A DNA stretch of 64,000 nt from contig CAZMPO010000002.1 in NCBI GenBank assembly GCA_964568425.1, forward strand, positions 96,030 through 160,029. Reading direction: 5' to 3'. Below, one piece after another: positions 6,788 through 15,197 of the stretch. The DNA is from CAKSQF01 sp964568425 (GTDB taxonomy: Bacteria > Bacillota > Clostridia > Oscillospirales > CAG-272). The notes below the pieces were generated by a model. That model was not told the DNA's origin and ran no database searches. It worked only from the letters and a program-made list of their open reading frames with translations. Numbering within the stretch: position 1 is the first letter of the stretch; every line of letters begins with the position of its first letter. Both the position numbers and the translations under genes were made by a program.

Positions 6788-8698
6788 TCAATTACCCTGC
6801 GCAACCCAAAGATATGAGAGCATCGGTACATCCTTGAGTCTTGCCCAAAGATTGTCAAATTCGCGCATCATAAGCGGACTTGACGATGTTCCGCATTCGA
6901 TCGTGAGTGACGGTATGCCGATGGTTACCGCCCAATCGTGAAGCCCTGCCGTGCTGGTCGTTGACTCGGGTCCGATCACATAACCCGATCTGCCCGCTAT
7001 AAAACGGGCGATCTTGTTGCATTTTGCGTTGGTTTCGGGATGATCGCGATAGGTGTCGTATATATAAGAGCCCGATGTGTGGTAGACAAGCACAAGATCG
7101 AAGTCCTCGGAGCGTATGTAGTCGGCGACCGCCTTTGCCTCGGCTGCTGATTCGGGAGCGGTTCCTTTGTAGCTTTGGAATGACGGTCGACCTGTCGAGC
7201 CGAGATGACCGCCGTAGTTCTCCCAATCTGCATCAAAGTTGGCGTTCAGATCGACACCGAGCGCGTTTGCCTTCCACTTTGATGTGTATGATGAGTTGTA
7301 TCTGTTCTTGAACATCTCGGGAAGCTCGCCTGATGTTACTATGTAAGCACCATCGGGATTTGTGAAGGGCAGGAAGCATATGCAGACATCGTTTAACATT
7401 TCACCGACTGTTAAGTTGCCGATACCGCAAGAAAGATCTCTCTGCGAGAGGAGATATTCGATCTGTGCCATCGCAAGCGTTGCCGTCATGTATTCGCGCG
7501 CGTGGATCGCCGCCGAGATGAATATGCGATTTTCGGCGTTCGGATTGCCGACGATCGCTACCGTCATGTCTCTGCCTTCCTCGCTTTTGCCGATAGATCT
7601 CAGCGTCAGCATGTCGGGGTACAGCTCCTTGAGCTTTGCAAGATCGTCCTGCATTTTGTAATAGTCGTAGTCGTAGCAAACATCCACGGTCGAAATGACG
7701 CTCTTGTAGCCCTTTTCGTCGGTCTGCTTTATGTACGCGGCATGCGCGTAGCCAAATGAGCCGTTGTATTCGCAATAGGCAAATTTTTCGGTGAAGAAAA
7801 TCACCTTTACAAGCTCGCCGTTTGCTATGCTGATCGTTGTGTCGCCGCTCAGCGATGGGGTAGATCTGAAGGATATCGAGCTGTCGCAGTTTACGATCCA
7901 GCTCTCGCATTCGACGACCTTGCCGTCGTCTATCCTAAGAGTTGCGGCAAGCGGATGCTCGGTGCTGTCCGCGTAGCTGTACCATTCGTCGAGATAGGGA
8001 AGAAATCCGGCAGTCGTCATAATGTCATCGAGCATTTGCACATTTGCCTTTTGAGCATCGGTCGCACCTTCAAGCTCTCGCGAGCGACCCTCTCCGAAGA
8101 AATCGGAGGGAAGATCGATCAGATTGCCGTCCTTGTCGGCGGCGGCGATCGATACGGCATCTGCGTGGCTGTAGCGAACATATTCGCCCGAGGCGGGCGA
8201 TATGAGGCACTCGGGCTGTGTGTAATAGAGTGCCATTTGCGCCTCAAGCGGACGAAATGCGTCCCAGATAACGAGAGTCAGTCCGCGCGCCTCAAGCAGT
8301 TCTTTGGCTTTCCCCAGCTTCAGAAGCGTGTCGTAGCGAAGATACGCGCCGCTATATTTGTATATCTGCGTCTTTGTGCTGTTGTTCGTGCCGCCGTATC
8401 TGATATCGATCGTTATGTCGTTGAAATAATCGGCAACATTCACAATGTCGCTCGTATTTGTCGGCGGATCGGACGGTGTCCACGGTTTTGCTGTCGTCAC
8501 CGCCTCTGTGGTCGTTGACATGGGCGGAGGTGTCGTATTTGCATTTGCTTGACCGAGCGTGTTTGTGTTTGTCGTGCCTGTTTTGTCTTTGTCAGAGCCC
8601 TTTGACGCTCTGTTTGATTTTATGCATGACGCAACGCTTGCCGCGATTATAAGGGCGACAAGCAGAAAAGATGTGATCTTTATAAGCCTTACGGGCAT
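6788..8698 (-). CDS. Lipoprotein with degenerate VanX-like (M15D) domain, SH3-like domain and M14 zinc peptidase
   Basis: A 636-aa exported protein. Residues 1-25 are a lipoprotein signal ending in the lipobox SVASC. A Thr/Pro-rich linker follows to about 80. Residues about 85-265 align with the D-Ala-D-Ala dipeptidase VanX (DIRYGGTNN, LVIWDAFRP, SHADAVSIA, DEWYSY). Of the three VanX zinc ligands only the first His is kept; the Asp is Ala and the His of EWWH is Ser, so this domain is probably inactive. An SH3-like part (about 268-330) follows. The rest is an M14 carboxypeptidase/gamma-D-glutamyl-diamino acid peptidase with HARE zinc motif, third ligand in LVYHTSG and catalytic Glu in LTIECG, all intact. 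A role in peptidoglycan peptide trimming is inferred. Confidence 0.88.
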   Translation of the reverse strand: MPVRLIKITSFLLVALIIAASVASCIKSNRASKGSDKDKTGTTNTNTLGQANANTTPPPMSTTTEAVTTAKPWTPSDPPTNTSDIVNVADYFNDITIDIRYGGTNNSTKTQIYKYSGAYLRYDTLLKLGKAKELLEARGLTLVIWDAFRPLEAQMALYYTQPECLISPASGEYVRYSHADAVSIAAADKDGNLIDLPSDFFGEGRSRELEGATDAQKANVQMLDDIMTTAGFLPYLDEWYSYADSTEHPLAATLRIDDGKVVECESWIVNCDSSISFRSTPSLSGDTTISIANGELVKVIFFTEKFAYCEYNGSFGYAHAAYIKQTDEKGYKSVISTVDVCYDYDYYKMQDDLAKLKELYPDMLTLRSIGKSEEGRDMTVAIVGNPNAENRIFISAAIHAREYMTATLAMAQIEYLLSQRDLSCGIGNLTVGEMLNDVCICFLPFTNPDGAYIVTSGELPEMFKNRYNSSYTSKWKANALGVDLNANFDADWENYGGHLGSTGRPSFQSYKGTAPESAAEAKAVADYIRSEDFDLVLVYHTSGSYIYDTYRDHPETNAKCNKIARFIAGRSGYVIGPESTTSTAGLHDWAVTIGIPSLTIECGTSSSPLMMREFDNLWARLKDVPMLSYLWVAQGN

Positions 8699-8733
8699 TT
8701 ATTCAAGCCTCCGATCGGGGGAAAATCAAGAAA

Positions 8734-9468
8734 TCAATTAAAACAACATAAAAATCCGCCGCCGTAATCGCAAAGCGGCATCGACCCGAGTGAAATTGGC
8801 AAAAATCCTGCCGATCTGATAAAATCGACCATTTTGGTGCCGTCGGGATGGGTGAGGGGATCGCCGAAAAAGAAAACATTATGTTCGCACACGATCGTCG
8901 CGCCGCCGATAAAGCCTCTGTCATAGCCGGGAAGGGAAATGCCCGTCGGCGATATCAAGAGCATATTGACACCGAGCGATGAGAGAATGTCGAACAGCCC
9001 TTTGTCGGATGTGATGGCGTGGTCGCCGAAAAGACAGACACTGCAACGCGCATACCCTTGTCTTGCGGCAATTTGACAGAGTTCAAGCCCTTGCAGCTCG
9101 CACGGGAGCATATCGACCCTGCCGATGATGTTTTCTTTGTATATCAAAAAATTCAAAAGAATGTCGCCCGGATATTTTTTGTCAGGGACCTTGTCAACAG
9201 TGCGAATTTTGTCGGATAACGCCGCCGGCAAAGACTTGGCATACTCGCCAAACATGCATATTTTGCCGTCCGGTGTGGGAAGGGCGAGCATGTCGGGATG
9301 GGACGCAACGGGCGCGTCGAGGCGATCATATGAGGGCAGGCGAACAATGCTTGCCGTCTTGCAGGTCTTGTTTAATATGGTCTCCGAAAAGCTTTTCGGC
9401 AGATCGCCCGATATAAACAAATAAGGACGGACAACATGTCCGTCCTCGTATGTCGGGAAAACGATCAT
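8734..9468 (-). CDS. Conserved protein of unknown function (possibly DUF6873)
   Basis: A 244-aa soluble protein with no signal peptide. I do not recognise it with certainty; phrases such as HPDMLALPTPDGK and GFIGGATIV and the overall length suggest the DUF6873 group, thought to share the guanidino-modifying-enzyme (GME) fold. It is Cys-rich near the C terminus (LCDYGGGFLCCFN). Its ATG overlaps the TAA of rpmB by one base (TAATG), so it is translationally coupled to the ribosomal protein gene. The M14 lipoprotein gene starts 35 bp downstream. No active-site residues can be assigned with confidence. Confidence 0.65.
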   Translation of the reverse strand: MIVFPTYEDGHVVRPYLFISGDLPKSFSETILNKTCKTASIVRLPSYDRLDAPVASHPDMLALPTPDGKICMFGEYAKSLPAALSDKIRTVDKVPDKKYPGDILLNFLIYKENIIGRVDMLPCELQGLELCQIAARQGYARCSVCLFGDHAITSDKGLFDILSSLGVNMLLISPTGISLPGYDRGFIGGATIVCEHNVFFFGDPLTHPDGTKMVDFIRSAGFLPISLGSMPLCDYGGGFLCCFN

Positions 9469-9764
9469 TAAGCGTTCTCAGCCGAAGCCTCGGACACTGC
9501 TTCAACTTCAGCAGGTTCTATAACGACAGCTTCAACAGCAGCCTCGGTAAGGGGTGCTTCTTTGACCTTGATCTCGGTCTGTACACGGTTGAGCTTGCCG
9601 GAACGCAGACAACGGGAGCATACATAGACGGTCTTGTGAGTTCCGTTTATGTCAGCCTTTACCTTTCTGATGTTCGGCTTCCATGTTCTGTTTGTCTTGC
9701 GATGAGAGTGCGATACACTCGCACCGAAAACTACGCTCTTGCCGCAGAGTTCACATTTAGCCAT
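9468..9764 (-). CDS. rpmB: Ribosomal protein bL28 with C-terminal tail
   Basis: Large-subunit protein bL28. Residues 1-63 are the standard protein: MAKCELCGKSVVFGASVSHS with a CxxC, and YVCSRCLRSGK with the second CxxC, so this is the zinc-binding type. Most clostridial bL28 proteins end near residue 62. Here about 35 more residues follow, rich in Ala, Glu and Val (EAAVEAVVIEPAEVEAVSEA). GGAGGT lies 8 nt before the ATG. The stop overlaps the start of the next gene. Confidence 0.96.
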   Translation of the reverse strand: MAKCELCGKSVVFGASVSHSHRKTNRTWKPNIRKVKADINGTHKTVYVCSRCLRSGKLNRVQTEIKVKEAPLTEAAVEAVVIEPAEVEAVSEASAENA

Positions 9765-9807
9765 ACTCTATACCTCCAATTTTGTAATTATCAATTCAGC
9801 GTCTACC

Positions 9808-9836
9808 ATTATAGCATATTTCTTCGAAAAATGCAA
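9808..9836 (-). promoter_or_regulatory. Promoter of rpmB
   Basis: On the minus strand TTGCAT (9836-9831), 17 bp, TATAAT (9813-9808). It lies about 45 bp before the rpmB start. Confidence 0.8.
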
Positions 9837-9866
9837 TAGTTTTTCGAAAAATTCTTAAAAAGTTTA

Positions 9867-10742
9867 TCATTTTTCTTCGCCGTTTTCATCGCTTTCGTCA
9901 TCGTCGATGCGGTGAAGAGATTTTTTTGCGGTTTTTGCCTCGTTTTCGGCATTGCCGCTCTGTTCGGTCTTGCTTTTTTTCTTTTTGAAGCTGATCTTGT
10001 TCTCTGTTCCCGAGAGCAGTCTGCTGATGTTTTGCCTGTGCGCGAACACGACCGCCACGGTCATCAGCAGGGATGAGATCACCGTTATGATCGACGGATG
10101 GATGCCGCCGCTTGTCAGAAGGAATATGCGGTCGAGCACGAGCGGAAAGATCAGCGCGGATATGATCGAGCCGAGCGAGACGAACTTTGTGCCGATTGTC
10201 ACAACGAGAAATGTCAGAACGATTATAGCACCGACGATCGGATCGGCAGCAAATATTATGCCTGCCGATGTTGCCGCGCCCTTGCCGCCCTTGAACTTAA
10301 AGAATATCGGGAAGCAGTGACCGAGTATGCAACAAAATCCTGCAAGATAGCCTACATTGTAACCGATAAGCAGTATAGGAATGAGGGTTGCCGCAACGCC
10401 CTTGGCAAAATCGCCGACGAGTGTCAGCACCCCGGCGACCGTTCCGTATGTGCGGTTCATGTTCGTACTGCCTGCGTTGTGACTGCCGTAGTTTCGCACA
10501 TCGTCGTGGAAGACATATTTCGATATCAGCACTGAAAAATTGAGACTTCCGAGCACATATGCAAGGATCGCAAAACCAAATGTGATAAGCACAAGCAGCC
10601 ATATCGGATGCTCTGATGTAACCCCGGTCAGCATGCTCCCACCGTCAACATCCGAGCATATAGGCTCAATGCCGAACAATTTCCTGATAACGCCCGGAGC
10701 CGGGTCGTTGTTGAAAAACCATCTGTAAAGGAATAATTCCAT
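9867..10742 (-). CDS. plsY: Glycerol-3-phosphate acyltransferase PlsY (long form)
   Basis: PlsY moves the acyl group of acyl-phosphate (made by PlsX) to glycerol-3-phosphate at the membrane. The active-site loops are intact: GSHNAGSTNMNRTYG (about residues 85-100) and GHCFPIFFKFKGGKGAATS (about 140-158). The protein is 291 aa, against about 200 in most bacteria. It has an extra N-terminal segment of about 45 residues before the first family helix (AYVLGSLNFSVLISK) and a highly charged C-terminal tail of about 50 residues. The ATG lies 3 bp after the stop of der, with GAGGGGGG inside the der end as ribosome binding site, so the two are coupled. Confidence 0.93.
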   Translation of the reverse strand: MELFLYRWFFNNDPAPGVIRKLFGIEPICSDVDGGSMLTGVTSEHPIWLLVLITFGFAILAYVLGSLNFSVLISKYVFHDDVRNYGSHNAGSTNMNRTYGTVAGVLTLVGDFAKGVAATLIPILLIGYNVGYLAGFCCILGHCFPIFFKFKGGKGAATSAGIIFAADPIVGAIIVLTFLVVTIGTKFVSLGSIISALIFPLVLDRIFLLTSGGIHPSIITVISSLLMTVAVVFAHRQNISRLLSGTENKISFKKKKSKTEQSGNAENEAKTAKKSLHRIDDDESDENGEEK

Positions 10743-10745
10743 TTG

Positions 10746-12080
10746 TCAGTCGCCCCCCTCGTCGCCCTTCATGCGGATATTCAATCTTATCGGCGTGCCG
10801 TTGAAGCCGAATACCTGACGGAGCTGATTTTCAATATACCTCTGATATGAAAAATGGAACAGTCGCGCGTCGTTGCAGAAGATAACGAATGTCGGCGGCT
10901 TGACGCCAACCTGCGTCATGTAATAGATCTTTAACCTGCGCCCCTTGTCGGACGGCGGCTGAACGCGAGCCTGCGCGTCCGCGAGCATGTCGTTGAGCAT
11001 GCCGGTCGTCACACGCATGCACGACTGATCGTTTATGTAAACGATGTTCTCGAAAAGCTTTTCGACACGCTGTCCCGTTTTTGCCGAGACAAAAAGTATC
11101 GGCGCATAGGGCATGTACGAAAGGGAAGTTCTGATCTTGTCGGTAAATTCCTTGACGGTCGTGTTGTCCTTTTCGATAAGATCCCATTTGTTGACGACTA
11201 TGATCGAAGCTTTGCCGGCATCGTGCGCAAGCCCTGCGATCTTTTCGTCCTGCTCGGTGATCCCCTGAGACGCGTCGATCATGATCAGACAGACGTCCGC
11301 ACGGTCAACTGCCATTTTTGCACGCAGAACCGAGTATTTTTCTATCCTGTCCTCGATCTTCGCCTGACGACGAATGCCTGCGGTGTCGATCAATGTAAAT
11401 TTGCCGTATTCGTTGTCGACATTTGTGTCTATCGCATCACGCGTCGTGCCTGCAATGTCTGAAACGATAAGCCTGTTTTCGCCGAGTATCTTGTTGATGA
11501 TCGACGACTTCCCGGCATTCGGCTTGCCGATGACCGCGACCTTTATTCGATCGTCGTCATCATCCGACCCCTCCCACTCGGGCAGATAGTCGTACACCGC
11601 GTCAAGCAGATCGCCCGTGCCGCTTCCGTGAACAGAGGAGAGCGCGATCGGGTCTGTCGGGAATCCAAGCTCGTAAAATTCGTAATATTCGGGTGGCGGC
11701 GCGCCGACCGTGTCGCATTTGTTGACCGCAACAACAACAGGCTTGCCCGAGCGTAAAAGCATGCGCGATATGTCGCGATCGTCGGCGGTAAGCCCCGTGC
11801 GACTGTCGCACATAAATATAATAACATCGGCACTTTCTATGGCTATCTCGGCTTGCATGCGCATGTGACGAAGTATCACGTCATCGCAGGTAGGCTCAAT
11901 TCCACCCGTGTCGATCAGCATGCAGGATCTGCCGCGCCACTCTATTTCATAATAAATGCGGTCGCGCGTGACACCGGGCGTGTCCTCGACGATCGATATC
12001 CGCTCCCCCGCTAGCTTGTTGAAAAGGGTGGATTTGCCGACATTCGGTCGCCCTACTATGGCAATTATGGGTTTGCTCAT
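10746..12080 (-). CDS. der: Ribosome-assembly GTPase Der (EngA)
   Basis: Der has two tandem GTPase domains and a KH-like C-terminal domain and is needed for 50S assembly. The first G domain shows GRPNVGKS, DTPGVTRD and NKCD; the second shows GKPNAGKSS, DIAGTTRDA, DTAGIRR and NKWD. The C-terminal KH-like region includes KIYYMTQVGVKPPTFVIF. I place the start at 12080 (MSKPIIAIVG), nine codons inside the longest frame, because AGGAAGG sits 7 nt upstream. It follows the DUF512 gene by 23 bp and precedes plsY by 3 bp. Confidence 0.97.
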   Translation of the reverse strand: MSKPIIAIVGRPNVGKSTLFNKLAGERISIVEDTPGVTRDRIYYEIEWRGRSCMLIDTGGIEPTCDDVILRHMRMQAEIAIESADVIIFMCDSRTGLTADDRDISRMLLRSGKPVVVAVNKCDTVGAPPPEYYEFYELGFPTDPIALSSVHGSGTGDLLDAVYDYLPEWEGSDDDDDRIKVAVIGKPNAGKSSIINKILGENRLIVSDIAGTTRDAIDTNVDNEYGKFTLIDTAGIRRQAKIEDRIEKYSVLRAKMAVDRADVCLIMIDASQGITEQDEKIAGLAHDAGKASIIVVNKWDLIEKDNTTVKEFTDKIRTSLSYMPYAPILFVSAKTGQRVEKLFENIVYINDQSCMRVTTGMLNDMLADAQARVQPPSDKGRRLKIYYMTQVGVKPPTFVIFCNDARLFHFSYQRYIENQLRQVFGFNGTPIRLNIRMKGDEGGD

Positions 12081-12103
12081 CCGTATGCCTTCCTTTCCGC
12101 ATA

Positions 12104-13432
12104 TCAAATTTCATACTCGCCGTTTGCAGCACCGAGTATCTTGTATATAAAATCATATCCGTCGGCATCGACAGTGATTATCTTTACCGACAGTGCCTCC
12201 TCGACCTGCTCGATCGATGTTCCGTCAAGAAACAGATCTCCCTCGTCGCGAAGCATCGAGGATGATAAAAACAGCACCCTTCCGAGCTTCTTGCCGCTCA
12301 GCTGCTTTATGAGGTCGCATCCGCATATAAGTCCCGATACGGTGATCGTGTGCCCGAAAAAGTCATTTTCAATCAGGTAGACATTGCCCGAGAGCTTGTC
12401 CGATCTCGCACAGAGCTTTGACGTTATCGACTCGATAAACCGAAACGCAGCATGCCCTGTCGCTATCGAAAACTCAAATGTCTCGCTCGGAAGTTCATCA
12501 TCTTCGAGATCTCGAAGTGCCGACACAAATTCGGTGTTCATCGATCTTATCATCCCGACACCGTTTTCGATCTGCGGATAACCGTCGTAATAATCCTCGC
12601 TCGGCATCGCTCTGCCTGCCGTTAAGAAAAATTCGTCCGACGGATAAAAGAGCCTTACTCTGTGCTCTTTTACAAATCTGTCTCCGAAGCTGTCGATAAT
12701 GTCGATGACCTGCCCCGCGCCCTCGGCATCAAAGACCTCAAGCGGATAAAGCCCTTCTCGATGCGCCGTGATCCCCGCAGGGACGACCGCTACGGAGCCT
12801 ATCCCGGGATAGAGCGCGCCGAGATCGCTAAGGGTGCGTGTCAGCTCATCGCCGTCATTTACGCCCTTGCAGAGTACGATTTGGGCGTTTACGGTTATTC
12901 CACCATCCACGAGCCGCTTGATATAGGACAGCACCTGACCGGCGAATCTGTTCGAGAGCATCCTGCAACGAAGCTCGGGATTTGTAGTGTGGACCGATAT
13001 GTTGATCGGCGACATCTTCATCTTTATGATCCGATCAATGTCCGACTCGCTCATGTTGGTGAGCGTTATGTAGTTGCCCATCAAAAACGAAAGACGCGAG
13101 TCGTCATCCTTGAAATAGATCGTGTCGCGCATCCCGTGCGGGTTTTGATCAATAAAGCAAAAAATGCATTTGTTCCTGCAGGTCTGCTTTTTGTCCATGA
13201 GAAAGGTCTCAAATTCAAGTCCCGGGTCGTCGTACTGATCTTTTACTATTTTGAAGGTCAGAAGCTCGGGCCCTCGGTGAATGAGAAGCTCTATCTCTTT
13301 TTCTGTTATGTAATATCTGTAATCGAGGACGTCGCGAACGTCGCTGCCGTTTACCGATATGAGTATGTCCCCGGGCAAAATGCCGACCTTTTCGGCATGC
13401 GAACCCTCGACTGTCGATTTTACGGTAACCAC
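12104..13432 (-). CDS. DUF512 family radical-SAM-like protein with N-terminal PDZ domain
   Basis: The 442-aa protein starts with a PDZ-like module (GSHAEKVGILPGDILISVNG, residues 10-29). Then comes a radical-SAM-type cysteine motif, CRNKCIFCFIDQNPHGMRD (about 85), and the C-terminal DUF512 domain with NDFFGHTITVSGLICGCDL. The three cysteines of CxxxCxxC should bind a 4Fe-4S cluster. The family is a frequent neighbour of der in Clostridia, as here; its substrate is unknown. The start is a GTG with GAGAGGA upstream. Confidence 0.9.
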   Translation of the reverse strand: MVTVKSTVEGSHAEKVGILPGDILISVNGSDVRDVLDYRYYITEKEIELLIHRGPELLTFKIVKDQYDDPGLEFETFLMDKKQTCRNKCIFCFIDQNPHGMRDTIYFKDDDSRLSFLMGNYITLTNMSESDIDRIIKMKMSPINISVHTTNPELRCRMLSNRFAGQVLSYIKRLVDGGITVNAQIVLCKGVNDGDELTRTLSDLGALYPGIGSVAVVPAGITAHREGLYPLEVFDAEGAGQVIDIIDSFGDRFVKEHRVRLFYPSDEFFLTAGRAMPSEDYYDGYPQIENGVGMIRSMNTEFVSALRDLEDDELPSETFEFSIATGHAAFRFIESITSKLCARSDKLSGNVYLIENDFFGHTITVSGLICGCDLIKQLSGKKLGRVLFLSSSMLRDEGDLFLDGTSIEQVEEALSVKIITVDADGYDFIYKILGAANGEYEI

Positions 13433-13499
13433 ACCTAAAACATCCTCTCTGCGATTGCTTTATATCGTTTTTGCGTGTTTTATATGAAGTTAGCAAAGC

Positions 13500-13570
13500 G
13501 GGGCGTGTTCAAATAAGAAACACGCCCCAAAACGCTTCATAAAACCGCGGACAGACATGCATCTGTCCGC
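13500..13570 (-). terminator. Two hairpins between rpmF and the DUF512 gene
   Basis: Reading the minus strand, GCGGACAGA/TCTGTCCGC (13570-13547) closes on 6 nt and is followed by GGTTTTATG. A second stem, GGGGCGTGTT/AACACGCCCC (13528-13500), follows. The first probably ends the yceD-rpmF transcript. The DUF512 promoter is not clear in the remaining 65 bp. Confidence 0.65.
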
Positions 13571-13579
13571 AACTTGAGA

Positions 13580-13762
13580 TCAAGCTTCGACCTTCAGAAT
13601 TTCTTTGCCGTTGTAGGTTCCGCAGTTCTTGCAAACTCTGTGAGCAAGAACATACTCACCGCACTTCGGGCACTTCTGTATCTGGGGTGTTTCGAGCTTC
13701 CAAACGCTTGAGCGTCTCTTGTCGCGTCTTGCCTTCGATACTTTTCTCTTTGGTACTGCCAT
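13580..13762 (-). CDS. rpmF: Ribosomal protein bL32
   Basis: Sixty residues, standard length. MAVPKRKVSKARRDKRRS is the family N terminus, and the zinc ribbon is CPKCGEYVLAHRVCKNCG. AGGAGGT precedes the ATG. It follows yceD by 58 bp, the usual yceD-rpmF pairing. Confidence 0.98.
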   Translation of the reverse strand: MAVPKRKVSKARRDKRRSSVWKLETPQIQKCPKCGEYVLAHRVCKNCGTYNGKEILKVEA

Positions 13763-13820
13763 AAGTGTACACCTCCTAAAAACTCATACATACCTAAACT
13801 ACATTATACAACATTTTTTT

Positions 13821-14318
13821 TCATTTGTCAAGTAGTTTTCCCAAAATTGCGAGCCTTGGATCAATTTCTTTTTTCGGACAACCGCAGTCACCCTCGTTCA
13901 GATCGGCTCCGCACTTTGCGCACAGTCCGCGGCAATCCTCTTTGCAGAGAAAAACCATCGGAAAATCAAGCAGTACAGCCTCACGAACTCTGTCATCCGG
14001 ATCGATCATGCCTTTTTCGATCAATAAATAATTGTCGGTATCCTCATCGTTCAAAGTGCCCTTTACCGCAAGAGGTCTTTCAAATGAAAAATTGAATTTT
14101 CCGTCGATCTCGCGAAAACATCTCGCGCAGTGCGTGGTGTAGGGTATCTCTGCCGCAGCGGTCAAACACATGTATCCCGCCATGTTTTTGATGTTACCTT
14201 CAAGATGCATGCCGTCGGGGAAGCGGACATCGGGGAGCTCTTCGGGAGCCTCGGTGTCATACGAAAAATCGAGAGTGGTGGTATCTCCCTTGATAAGGGA
14301 GCGTATATCGATCTGCGT
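13821..14318 (-). CDS. yceD: YceD/DUF177 family protein with a non-canonical start
   Basis: DUF177 proteins sit before rpmF in most bacteria and are linked to 23S rRNA processing or ribosome assembly. The C-terminal half has the zinc-type cysteines CARCFREI, CKEDCRGLCAKCGADLNEGDCGCP. Upstream of the first ATG (14210) the frame continues with family-like sequence QIDIRSLIKGDTTTLDFSYD, so that ATG is internal. The frame back to its stop at about 14364 has no ATG, GTG or TTG. A perfect GGAGGTGAT (14330-14322) precedes ATT (14321-14319) and ACG (14318-14316). ACG has the better spacing and would give MQIDIRSL. I annotate from ACG, with the caveat that ATT is possible. Confidence 0.8.
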   Translation of the reverse strand, partial: TQIDIRSLIKGDTTTLDFSYDTEAPEELPDVRFPDGMHLEGNIKNMAGYMCLTAAAEIPYTTHCARCFREIDGKFNFSFERPLAVKGTLNDEDTDNYLLIEKGMIDPDDRVREAVLLDFPMVFLCKEDCRGLCAKCGADLNEGDCGCPKKEIDPRLAILGKLLDK

Positions 14319-14368
14319 AATATCACCTCCGTCATGACATTGTCGTGAGCCATAAAGCCACGCCTACT

Positions 14369-14397
14369 ATTATATAGCAAAATTTGCGTTTTGTCAA
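14369..14397 (-). promoter_or_regulatory. Promoter of yceD-rpmF
   Basis: Minus strand TTGACA (14397-14392), 17 bp, TATAAT (14374-14369): full consensus, about 40 bp before the ribosome binding site. Confidence 0.85.
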
Positions 14398-14443
14398 TAG
14401 AAAAGTGTAAAAAACATTTATTTTTTTGAAGAAAAAAGGTGTA

Positions 14444-15175
14444 TCATACCGAAAGCTCGCGTCGGAGAGCCTCAATTATCTTCTTTTCCTCTCTCGAGAC
14501 CTTCACCTGAGTCAGCCCGAGCTTGTCTCCCGTCTGCTGTTGGGACATGTTTTTGAAATATCTCATCTCGACGATCTGACGCTGACGCGGAGTGAGCGTG
14601 GCTATCGCCTGCCTGAGTGCTATCGAGTCGGTCAGAGTCTCGATGCTGTCGCTCTTGTCCCCGATAAGGCACTCAAGAGTCGCGCCGTCCTCCGATCCGA
14701 CCTTTTCGGAGAGGGAGCGTATCGGACTGATCGCCTCGAGCGCGATCGCCACCTCTTGAGTGCTCATTTCGCAAAGCGACGCAAGCTCGCCAAGTGTCGG
14801 ATCACGCCCGTATACCTTGGCAAATTCTTCTTTTTTGCGCATTATCGCACTGCCTGTCGATTTTAGACCTCTGCTGACCTTGATCGCACCATCGTCCCTT
14901 AAAAAACGTCTGATCTCGCCGACGATCAGCGGAACGGCATAGGTCGAAAAAAGGCATCCGAAGGAAAAATCGAAAGATCTTGCCGCTCTCATCAGCCCGA
15001 TCGAGCCGATCTGCATCAGATCCTCAAATTCGCATCCTCGGTCGCAAAATCTTTTCGCGACCGTTCGCACAAGCCCCATGTTGTTTTCGATTATCATGTT
15101 CAGCGCATCCTCGTCGCCGCTCGCCAAACGCTCGAGAAGTGCGATGTTGTCCTGTCCCGCGTTTTTTTCGCTCAT
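14444..15175 (-). CDS. sigF: Forespore sigma factor SigF
   Basis: Sigma-70 family, SigF/SigG type. Region 2 is FCDRGCEFEDLMQIGSIGLMRAARSFD; region 3 follows with IKVSRGLK; region 4 has LTPRQRQIVEMRYFKNMSQQQTGDKLGLTQVKVSREEKK. At 243 aa the length fits. Its position after SpoIIAA and SpoIIAB identifies it as SigF, the first forespore-specific factor, held by SpoIIAB until SpoIIE acts on SpoIIAA. It starts 22 bp after spoIIAB with GAAAGGAATC upstream. Confidence 0.95.
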   Translation of the reverse strand: MSEKNAGQDNIALLERLASGDEDALNMIIENNMGLVRTVAKRFCDRGCEFEDLMQIGSIGLMRAARSFDFSFGCLFSTYAVPLIVGEIRRFLRDDGAIKVSRGLKSTGSAIMRKKEEFAKVYGRDPTLGELASLCEMSTQEVAIALEAISPIRSLSEKVGSEDGATLECLIGDKSDSIETLTDSIALRQAIATLTPRQRQIVEMRYFKNMSQQQTGDKLGLTQVKVSREEKKIIEALRRELSV

Positions 15176-15197
15176 GTATGATTCCTTTCATAAAAGG

